From assembly GCA_037447655.1 (NCBI GenBank), contig JBBHKE010001713.1:60836-98111 (forward strand): 37,276 nucleotides of DNA. The letters are read 5' to 3'. Position numbers and translations under genes: made by a program. The notes under the pieces are model-generated. The model saw nothing but the letters and a program-made list of their open reading frames with translations. It did not search any database and was not told the origin of the DNA. Positions 1 through 8,300 of the stretch are shown here, in pieces (position 1 is the stretch's first letter; each line of letters opens with the position of its first letter). This DNA is from Zygnema cylindricum (Eukaryota; Streptophyta; Zygnematophyceae; Zygnematales; Zygnemataceae).

Positions 1-191
1 ACGTACAGTTGAGTGTACTAGCCGTACATTTATCTGTACGGTCCGTACATATATCGCCGATAATTATCGATATCGGTGTTATCGCCGATAAATAACCAAT
101 AACGATATATCGTACCAATGTATCGATTATCGGCTACCCGAAAAAAGGCCCATATCGGTTATCGGCAAATCCTTACCGATACACAACACTA
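1..191. repeat. AT-rich hAT-like element end (partial)
   Basis: This stretch is dense in TATCG/CGATA motifs and reads into the window from outside. It ends in TACCGATACACAACACTA at 174-191. That resembles the right terminal inverted repeat of many hAT transposons, which on the other strand start TAGTGTTGGG or CAGTGTTGGG. No transposase is visible. The left end is outside the window, so this is an inference from the terminus only. Confidence 0.35.
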
Positions 192-907
192 GTATCGAGG
201 ACCTTTTGCCGATATTCGATATATATCGAATTTCAGGTACCCGATATTCGATATATCGCTTCGATATATCGAAAATCAAAATATCGCGATATATCGCCAA
301 TGTATCGCCGATATATCGTATCGCCGATATATCGAGGCAATAAAAAATAAAAAATATTTTTTTTCACAGGTCTACAAGTACATAATACGAAAGTACGGAT
401 TTCCATACAAAAATGGTCGGTATTCAAATCTTTGACGATTTTAGAGATTTGGTCGTCAACTTACAAGGAACCACTCAAATCAAAATACGTATGTAAAAAC
501 TTGTTTACAGACAATACGCGATGTAACCGAGGCCTCTGTAATACAAAACTTTTGCTGTCTGTACTATTACAGAGACCTCCTGATGTAACCATACCCCAAA
601 TAAGTAATTATATGAATTACAGAATTAGTACTTTTTTGTCAGTTACATTTTGCGGTGTCTACCTTTAAGTCACGGAACGAAAATCACGTCGTACGTGGCG
701 TATCAAACAATTTGTCTTTTTCGCTAAAATTACATATTATATAGAAATATAAAATATTAAATTTAAAAAAATACTATACATCGCGATATATATCGCGATG
801 ATTTATGTTGGTCTCGGTACGATATATCGAGGTTTCTCCTCGATCGATATTCGATATATCGAATATCGAAATTATCGCGATATGAATTTACCCGATACCC
901 AACACTA
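192..907. repeat. Putative non-autonomous hAT-like element, CGATATATCG-rich
   Basis: Palindromic CGATATATCG and TCGCGA motifs crowd both ends (210-340 and 780-890) around a non-repetitive AT-rich core. The right end is CCGATACCCAACACTA at 892-907, a close relative of the end at 191. The expected left end is degraded to TAGTATCGAGG at 190-200. No clean 8-bp target duplication is visible and no credible coding region exists inside. Subterminal motif clusters are typical of hAT elements, where transposase binds; applying that here is inference. Confidence 0.35.
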
Positions 908-1599
908 TCTTTAGCATAACAACAAAGAATGAAAAATGAAAAAATTATTTAATTCAACAATAAAACTGGATAAAAAATAACTTTAACATAACAAAAGATG
1001 AAAAAAAAAGTAGAATTGTTCACCATAACGATAAAATAGGTTAAAAATAAAAAAAATTAACACAACAAAAACACAAAAAAAAACAGTATTTTTTAATTTA
1101 AAAACAAACTTGTTTATTTTATGGAATTTTAATCTAAAAATAAATACATTTGTTTTATGTAACTTATTTCGTCCCTTTTTGCGGTTTATGCCTTTCTTTC
1201 CAAAACTGATTTTTGGAGGTAGTTTTTGGGCAAAAAAAACAAAAAAAATGGATTTGTTTCTTTTTTTTTTGATGGTTTTTTTTTTCGATATTTCTTCTGT
1301 TTGTTTGTTTGTTTGTTTTGTTTGTTTGTCGGTTTTTTTTTTATTTTTTGTCTTTTTGTATTTGTGTTTTGAACCCGATCTTGTGTGTTATATTTTGTGA
1401 TTTTCTTTTTTATGATTCACCCCAGATTTTTCTCATTTTCCCTTATTCTTTTTGTTTTCTTCTTATGTCTCCCTTTTCCTTTTCTTTTTTTTTCCTTTTG
1501 CTTGTAGGGAATTGTGGACATGTCCATTAAAAAATGTGCAAAAACATCCCTCGAAACATTTTACGATTTTACAAAAGATGCAAAAAGCGGAAAATGGAG
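908..1599. other. AT-rich stretch without a recognised gene
   Basis: This is A-rich then T-rich low-complexity DNA, for example runs of TTTGTTTG near 1297-1330. Open frames here encode only Phe/Leu-rich low-complexity peptides. I see no gene. Confidence 0.6.
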
Positions 1600-2730
1600 A
1601 CATTAATTTTTTTGTTTTTTTTCCTTCTTTTCTTTTGCTCTTCTTTCTTCTTTTTCCTCCTTCCTCTTCCTCTTCTCCTTTCTTCTCCTTGATTCCGCTT
1701 CCTCTCCCTCCTCCATCTTTTTTCGTTCCTCTTCCTCTTCCTCCTCGTCCTCTTTCCTTCCTCCTCCATACCTCCCCTTTCCTCTTCCTCCACTTTTTTA
1801 TTCCTTCCTTTCTCTTCCTCTTCCTCCTCGTTCTTCTTCCTTCCTTTCTCTTCCTCTTCCTCCTCGTTCTTCTTCCTTTCCTCCTCCTTCCACGTTACTC
1901 TTCTTCTTCCTTACTTCTCATCTTCCTCCCCTTTCTTCCTTCCATCCAGTTTCCTCTCCCTCCTCCTCCTGCTTCCTTCCTTCCTCTCTCCTTTCTTTTT
2001 CCTTCCTCTTCCTCTCTCTTCTCCTCCTTTTTCTTCCTTCCTATTCCTCTTTCTCCTTCACTTCTTTTCTTTTATTCCTCTCCCTCCTCCTTTCTTCCTT
2101 CCTCTTCCTCTTTCACATCCTCCTTTTTCCTCTTCCTTCTTACCACTTCCTCTTCCTCTTACTCCTTCCTCCTCCTTCCTCTTCTTTCCTTCCTTTTTCT
2201 CTTCCTCTTTCTCCTCCTTCCTCTTCCTTCCTTCCTCGTTCCCTTCTTCTTTTTCTCCTCTTCCTTGCTCTTCCTTCCTCTTCCTCTCCCTCCTCCCCCC
2301 CTCTCTCTCTCCCTCCTTCCTCTTCCTCTTTGTCTTCCTATTCCATCCCCCTCCTTCCTTCCCTCCTCTTACTTTTCTACTTCCTCCTCCTTCCTCTTCC
2401 TTCCTCTTCCTCTCCCAGTTCCTCCTTCTTCCACTTTCTCTTCCTCCTTTCTCTTCCTTCCTTCCTCTTCTTCTTCCTCCTCCTTTTCCCCCCTCTTCTT
2501 TCTTCATGTTCTATTCTTCTCTCTTTTCTCTTCTTTTTCTTCTCTTCTTGTCAACTCTTCTTTTCCTCTTCTTTGTTGTTCTTCTCCTTATTGTCTTTCT
2601 TCATCTTCTTCTCTTCTTTTTTTTTTCTCTCTTCTTTTGTCTTCTTCTTCTTCTTCTTCTTTTCTTTTCTTCTTCGCTGTTTTTGTTTTCTCCTTTTCTT
2701 ACCTCTTCTCTTCTTTTATTGTCCAGAGTC
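1600..2730. repeat. 1.1-kb polypyrimidine tract (TTCC/CCT-rich)
   Basis: The plus strand is almost purely C and T for about 1.1 kb, as degenerate (CTTCCT)n and (CCTCTT)n. Open frames across it on either strand (Ser/Pro/Phe/Leu-rich on plus, Arg/Glu/Gly/Lys-rich on minus) arise because such tracts rarely contain stop codons. They are not credible genes. Tracts of this kind can form intramolecular triplex (H-DNA) and act as strong replication or transcription obstacles. Confidence 0.9.
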
Positions 2731-3798
2731 GTCATCAGCCATAACTGATAAAAGTCATTTTCGTGACTACCAAAAATTACCAACCACCCAAAATTACCGT
2801 TCTAAACATCTAACATCACAATTACAGACCTAACACCTGGGAAGGAAATAAGAATTGAAATGATACAGACATATAATTTCTTGTCACTCTGACATCCACA
2901 CAAAACCTCAAACAATATCAGTGACTAGGCACAAAGACCCATTGTGTAAAAGTCACTGGAATTAGCACCTTTGAGCATGCATTAACTTCTATTGAAAAAT
3001 ATTACAAATGGATAGTTCTTATAGGTGTTCCGAGCACTTTCATATGCTAAGCTCTATCTTCTGCACCTCCAACCAATCAATGGGTTGTAACATACAGAGG
3101 AGTACAATATGATACACAGACAGACCCCGATTTTGGTACAGAATAACAAATGACTTATTTACCCACTTCTAATCTAATTACAAACCGGGTTTCACATCCT
3201 GACAAATCATGTCGCGTAATTGTGGTCTTGATGTTGGTCTTTGCAATTGTGTCATTCAACGGATTAAATTGATTTAGAGGCAAGAATGTCAACTTTTGGA
3301 AGGGAGAGGGGGAGAGAGGGAGAGCTGAATTTTTGGACATCTTTTTGACGCTAGATTGTTTCTTTGTGCTCCACGATCATGCCGAGCATTGCGATAGCGA
3401 TCTGTTACCTCTCAATGTTTTACGCCACAATTCAGGTTGATCTCTGTTGCCACGTGTAGGCTGGAGTACATCTGTATTGTATTCCAGTAGATAAGCTCAC
3501 CAATCTAAGATATTTGTAGTTTTGCTCACCACTTAGAAATATGTGTAGTCCTTGCTCCTTCCCTCTCACACAGCTAGAGTTGAGCTTTCTAAAGCTTGGG
3601 AAACGATTCTCCCCTTAAGCTTTATATGAGTCAAGCAAACAACATGTATCTCTGCAATAATCTAATTTTATGCTACCATTTTGTCACAAAGTATGTAAAG
3701 AAGTTCTTCTATTTTATAAAACACTTTTTCTTTCAGAAAGGGAACCTTGATTTCCATGTGCTTTCTCTTAAAGGGGTGACTGGGGTTGGTGGCCATTG
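2731..3798. other. Unassigned intergenic DNA
   Basis: This is mixed-composition sequence without a recognisable exon chain. A 61-codon open stretch on the minus strand (3155-3340) begins at an ATG after AAAAAG and ends near a possible donor, but I could not match it to a family or find a partner exon. I treat the stretch as intergenic. Confidence 0.5.
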
Positions 3799-4035
3799 AC
3801 ACTCTCCCTCTCCCTCTCCCTCTACCTCTCCCCCTCCCTCTCCTTCTCTCTCCCTCACTCTCCCTCTCCCCCTCCCTCTTCCCCTCCCTCTTCCCCTCTC
3901 CTCTCCCTCTCCCTCTCCCCCTCCCCCTCCCTCTCCTCTCCCCCTCCCTCTCCCTCTCCCCCTCCCTCTCCCCCTCCCCCCTTCCCCTCCCCCTCCCCCT
4001 CCCCCTCCCCCTCCCCCTCCCCCTCCCCCTCCCCT
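3799..4035. repeat. (CCCTCT)n/(CCCCCT)n polypyrimidine microsatellite
   Basis: About 237 bp of almost pure C and T on the plus strand grade from CCCTCT to CCCCCT units. Open frames over it (Leu/Pro-Ser on plus, Gly/Arg/Glu on minus) are artefacts of the repeat. Confidence 0.95.
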
Positions 4036-4609
4036 TGTCATGCATGTGACAAAAGAGATGGTAAACATGCAACATAATCAGCTGCAACATAAATGATAAT
4101 GAAATAAGCGCGAAAGTCATGAACATCTTAGAAAACAAGTGAAAATAAACCTGTACAAGCAGCAAGCAACAAACAAACATATCACAAAAAAAATAAAGGT
4201 AGGGTGAGAGAGGTAGCTAAGAGGCTCAATTTATCCCCGCCAACGGATAGCCACTAGGCTCCTTGGTCAGTTTATATTCTTTTAAGGAGTTCAATAAATA
4301 AAGATTTAACTTAATATCACAACACATAAACTGAAAATGTAGCAAACTGCGAGCGAATCTGAGATAACCAGATTTAGTCACACACAGAACATATAAGGAA
4401 AGCCAACCCTAATCAACTATCACCCAGTAAACCACACAAGCAAACCCAAAACTGTCCAAACACAATCCAAGGTTCAGCAATTGTCATGCCGCATCTCGTC
4501 GGCCATTCTAATTGTTTATATTTAGGTGTTAGGACGGGCAGCCGCCACACTAATTTATATTTGGGTGTTATTTGGGTTTCGCAGGACCGAACATACCCAC
4601 ATTTCGCGT
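4036..4609. other. Unassigned intergenic DNA
   Basis: A-rich sequence with AATAAATAAAG at 4290-4300, which could serve as a polyadenylation signal, but no gene model supports that. Nothing else is recognised. Confidence 0.5.
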
Positions 4610-5000
4610 GCGCGTCAACCGTACAAATACTACATCGCCGTACGCGTCGACCGTACGTATTCGTTTTTGGCAGTAATATGTGCCGACGACAAGTTGACCG
4701 TACAACTCAGAATTCCCGGGTACTCTGCCGACGACGACTTGTACCGTACGACTTATATTTTCCGGGATTTCCGACGACAGTGAATCGGGTCGATTCACGT
4801 CGACCGTACTTATGTATTTCTCCATGATTTTCCGCCGACAACTCATGTTCAAATTCACCTCGATACAAACAAACTTACCGTACTATATATATTTTTCGCG
4901 ATTCTCGCCGACGGTAACTTCGATCATTTAACGTCGACTGTACGACTTACATTTTCCGGAATTCGCGCGACGACAAAGTGGACCGTACCGGCGATCCTAC
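4610..5000. repeat. Degenerate array of GTCGACCGTAC / GCCGACGAC motifs
   Basis: A composite motif recurs about eight times. It is GTCGACCGTAC (or variants GTTGACCGTAC, GTCGACTGTAC, GTGGACCGTAC), then an AT-rich part often containing TATTTTTCCGGGATT, then GCCGACGAC. Core copies begin near 4612, 4641, 4692, 4742, 4798, 4877, 4933 and 4977, at spacings of about 30 to 80 bp. The units are too diverged for a recent satellite. The array ends about 230 bp before the gypsy LTR. Function is unknown. Confidence 0.6.
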
Positions 5001-5226
5001 CGTACAAGCTTTCATTCCCTTGAATCCCGATCGACAACAAATTTTAATCATTTTGCGTGGAGTAACATCTCGTTCCTCGACACAAAGTATGCGATTTTTG
5101 TAATATCACATTTGGACCGTCGACGCAAGTGACAGACAAATCGGCTGTCAGTTCTGACGAAGCGACATGATTGGACCATTTTAAGTCGTGAACCATTTGG
5201 AGGTTCACGCATTCACATGTAGAGAG
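5001..5226. other. Flank of the gypsy insertion
   Basis: Unassigned sequence up to the LTR. Its last five bases, GAGAG (5222-5226), pair with GATAG (13009-13013) after the 3' LTR as a probable 5-bp target-site duplication with one change. Confidence 0.5.
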
Positions 5227-6195
5227 TGTAACAGTAATAGCGGATCGAACTAATTTATAAAAGGGTATTTAGGAGTTATGATTATAGATTATTAAATTTG
5301 ATAGACGTTCGCGAAAGAATCACGCGATTTGGAGTTATATTTCAAAAGTTATAGCTATGGGTGCACTTAGGTGGCAGTGTGGGGTCTAAATAACAGGTGG
5401 GTATCATTGAAACGGGTTAAGGGTCAAAATTAGTACCGAAATTTCGCGTGAACGTTTCATAAAGTTCTAATGAAACGTTCAGTATGCATGGTACTTCGTT
5501 TCGTACAATTTTTAGTACGAAACGTCACTTTCACTTAAGGGAATTTCGTAGGAAGTTTCACGTGCGAAATTTGTGACGCATGATCGTGCGAAGTCGCGTT
5601 TCGTTTGGCGCGCGCTTTTGCACGTAAATGTTACGTAGTGAAACGTAGCGTTTGATTGGTTAATAAAGTGCTAAGTAGTTAGTAAGAGATTTCGCACGTT
5701 TTTGCATTGGTCAGTCCGAGTCCTTGCTGATCAATGATTGGCCCAGGTAAAAGCCTGTTAAAACGGAGCTTTGACTCTGGCCTGGCGAGTCCAGGGCGAT
5801 GATGGATAAATGGAGAAGTGTAAGAGGAGAGTAGACATCTTTTCCTTTGGGAAAGTTTGTGGAAATTCCGGCTGATCTTGGTCCTGAGCGATTAATACCA
5901 AATTGGAGAAAATGCATTTTGCATTGAAATCTCTTACTAACTAAATAGTGTTTTAGTAGATAAGAGATAGAATTATTAAGAGTGGAGAGTAGTGGAAAAT
6001 ACTTTAATAAGAAGGGTTGAGCCACGAGGGCAAGAGACCAAGCTAATGTTATGTGGACAGAAGCTTCTTCTAATTTAAAGTTTATCCTTATGTGAGTGTT
6101 GTCAAATGTGGATGTGTGTTTTCCAATGTGTGGAATGTGTGGTTGGAATTGTTTGTAGTAATGGGATTTTCTGAGAGGTAGGAGATCCTGTTACA
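5227..6195 (+). repeat. 5' LTR (969 bp)
   Basis: Begins TGTAACAG and ends CTGTTACA, with inverted termini TGTAAC/GTTACA. A TATA-like TTATAAAAGG lies near 5253. Two perfect hairpins sit at 5450-5480 (11-bp arms) and 5497-5524 (10-bp arms). An E2F-consensus-like TTTGGCGC is at 5604-5611, and several ACGT cores lie between 5550 and 5650. Transcription start and R/U5 limits cannot be set by eye. A 104-codon antisense frame inside the LTR is not a gene. Confidence 0.97.
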
Positions 6196-6197
6196 TA

Positions 6198-6209
6198 TGG
6201 TATCGGAGC
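6198..6209 (+). promoter_or_regulatory. Primer-binding site for initiator tRNA-Met
   Basis: TGGTATCGGAGC lies two bases after the 5' LTR. It is complementary to the 3' end of plant initiator methionine tRNA; the usual element form is TGGTATCAGAGC, one base different. It is the start point for minus-strand DNA synthesis. Confidence 0.93.
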
Positions 6210-6972
6210 TTTGGTTAGAAACCAAGGAGAAGTTTGCTCACCCGAAAATCGATTGCCGTGACCGGTGAGGGTGCTCTAACCTGTGTCGGTAGAACCACAA
6301 TGTGAAGTGGTAGGGGATTGGTGGGAAACTGAGTGATCACACTGCCAGCGGCCGCTGGTTAGATGTGGGGCGTGCTCAGGTCCTAAGGACTAAGGCGGGG
6401 TGGGCAGTGTAGCCACCGCCGAAGCTCACTCCAATACCTAGAGGCCAAACAAACTTGCCTTCTCCTAGCAATGATTCATGTGTAGAGGGAGGGCTTGAAG
6501 CCATGAAGGGTGAGGATGTGAGGATTATAGAACAAAAGATCCTGATGTAGTGGGAAATGGGAATTTGCTAATGGAGGAGAAGGAAAGTGGAGTACTTTAC
6601 TTCTTCAAGAGCAAAGGAGTCCAGAAATGACTCAAAACTTTTCAAACCCTAAATTGTTACCTTGATTGATTTCAGTTTTGCTGTTGCAAAATTTATGGTT
6701 AAATCTTACTTTTGAGAGCTTTCAATTTTTGCTATTGCAAAATTGGTGGGGAAATTCTTACATTTATGTTTCAATGTTGGGAAATTGAAAATTTGAATTT
6801 GTACTAACTTATTGTCAATGTCTTTTTAATTTCTCAGATCTTGATCTTTTCAAAGGATTTGTTAAGGAGAAGAAGTTTTGGATTGGAGCAATCTAAGGAC
6901 TTCAATTCTGCAGCAAATTTCTTTGGGAAATTATACTCTATCTTTCCTTTTGCTTGATTTAATTGTGTGATA
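6210..6972 (+). other. Gypsy leader (untranslated, packaging region)
   Basis: About 760 bp between primer site and gag with no long frame. It contains a perfect 14-bp palindrome, CCAGCGGCCGCTGG, at 6345-6358 in a GC-rich segment, which could nucleate RNA dimerisation. The last 300 bases are T- and A-rich. Confidence 0.7.
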
Positions 6973-8289
6973 ATGGCAAATTCTGCATGGAAACGTGAAA
7001 TGGAGAATGCTTTGAATGTGTTGAAGAAACGAACTGTAAAATTGGTAAAAAAATTTAATAATCATTCTGCTGCTGTGGATGAACAAATTTGCGAATTGAA
7101 AAGTGAATTGAAAGTTGTTAAAGAAAATGGGAATGTTTCAAATGAGAAATTGGATGAGCTCATTAATTTAATTCAGGCAAAGAATGATGTTAATGACCAA
7201 AAGGGTGAAAGTAGTAAAAGAAATGCCAATTTTAGGGAGGATGATCATGATAGACCTAAGAAGATAAGGGATCTGAAATTGTCTATTAGTGAGGCACCAT
7301 CGTTTGATGGTAAGAAGATTGATGAGTTGGATGCTTGGATTTTTCATATGGAGTATTATTTGGAATCTAGGAATTGTGATCGCGATGATTATACTTCTTT
7401 TGCAGTTAGCTGTCTGAAAGGCGATGCTCAAATTTGGTATTATACTCAGAGAAGGTCTAAATTGATTCCTGATAATGCTGATTGGGAAACTTTTAAAACC
7501 GCGATCAAATCGCGTTTCTTGTCTGTCACTTTTAAATCCAGAATGGAAGAAAAGTGGTTGAATTGTAAGCAGACTGGATCTGTGAAGGATTATATTGTAG
7601 AATTTGACTCATCTAGTATTCATGTCATAGGTTTGACTGATGAAATGGCTAAATTGCATTTCTTGAACTATTTGAATCCTGTACTGAAATCAGAGCTAAA
7701 ACATCAAAATTTTAATAATTTGAAAGAATTACAAGATAAGTCATTGGAATTAGAGGATCAGTTGGGGTATAATCGGGAAACACGATCAGTAAGGGGTAAT
7801 TTAAATGAAGTATCACAGTGGGATGATGAGGAATTTGTTGAAGAGGGTCTGAATGCTGGTCTGGTGAATAGGCAAAATATCTTCAGGGGAAATCAAAGGG
7901 GTGGACATAGTGTTAATGCAGGAAATAAATTTAACAATAGAGGGGGGTACATTAAAAGTCCTAAACCAAACATTAATGCCCAGAAGTCTAACCTTACCAT
8001 CCCCACATGCACTATTTGTCAGAAAAAGGGTCATAGGGCATTTGAGTGTGCACAACTGAAAAAGATTAACTGTTATAACTGTGGAGAGGAGGGACATTTT
8101 AGTAGAGAGTGCATAAAACCCAAAAAGAAAGTCACTTGTTTCAAATGTGGAGGTCCAGATCATTACGCTAAAGACTGTACAGATAAAGGTTCTCTAAAAA
8201 TAGCCGAAGTAAATGAAGGTCTCCAAGAGGATATTGCATTATACCTAGCTGAGCAGGAAGCCCAAGAAGTGGGAAACGGAAAGGACTGA
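6973..8289 (+). CDS. gag: Gag polyprotein of the gypsy element
   Basis: A 438-aa capsid/nucleocapsid precursor that packages element RNA in virus-like particles. The first in-frame ATG is at 6973; the frame is open a little further upstream but without an ATG. Residues 1-90 are charged and Lys/Glu/Asn-rich, probably helical. The middle (about 100-290) looks like a retrotransposon Gag capsid domain, with a [20 protein letters not shown]-type start and a conserved [12 protein letters not shown] stretch. The C-terminus carries three CX2CX4HX4C zinc knuckles starting at Cys346, Cys367 and Cys389. The last codons overlap pol, and the frame ends in TGA at 8287-8289. The reading frame is intact. Confidence 0.96.
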   Translation: MANSAWKREMENALNVLKKRTVKLVKKFNNHSAAVDEQICELKSELKVVKENGNVSNEKLDELINLIQAKNDVNDQKGESSKRNANFREDDHDRPKKIRDLKLSISEAPSFDGKKIDELDAWIFHMEYYLESRNCDRDDYTSFAVSCLKGDAQIWYYTQRRSKLIPDNADWETFKTAIKSRFLSVTFKSRMEEKWLNCKQTGSVKDYIVEFDSSSIHVIGLTDEMAKLHFLNYLNPVLKSELKHQNFNNLKELQDKSLELEDQLGYNRETRSVRGNLNEVSQWDDEEFVEEGLNAGLVNRQNIFRGNQRGGHSVNAGNKFNNRGGYIKSPKPNINAQKSNLTIPTCTICQKKGHRAFECAQLKKINCYNCGEEGHFSRECIKPKKKVTCFKCGGPDHYAKDCTDKGSLKIAEVNEGLQEDIALYLAEQEAQEVGNGKD

Positions 8290-8300
8290 CTGAAAGTCCT
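8271..8300 (+). promoter_or_regulatory. Programmed -1 ribosomal frameshift site
   Basis: The heptamer GGGAAAC (8271-8277) lies in the gag frame exactly as G GGA AAC, the X XXY YYZ arrangement needed for -1 slippage. Four bases later comes a perfect 6-bp hairpin, AGGACT (8282-8287) with AGTCCT (8295-8300). Its 7-base loop contains ACTG (8289-8292), able to pair with CAGT at 8301-8304, a possible H-type pseudoknot. Slippage moves ribosomes into the pol frame, which is open from 8253, and bypasses the gag stop at 8287. Pol has no ATG near its start, which fits Gag-Pol fusion. Confidence 0.85.

Noticed and set aside
1452-2744. 430-codon Ser/Pro/Leu/Phe-rich open frame
   Set aside because: It is a translation of the polypyrimidine tract, with equally long frames in other phases and on the other strand.
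3155-3340. Possible first exon on minus (MSKNSALPLSPSPF...)
   Set aside because: No family resemblance and no partner exon found nearby.
3668-4180. Gly/Arg/Glu-rich open frames on minus
   Set aside because: Reverse translation of the (CCCTCT)n microsatellite; not a glycine-rich RNA-binding protein.
5711-6025. 104-codon antisense frame in the LTR
   Set aside because: It occurs identically in both LTRs because they are duplicates, and it lacks family similarity.
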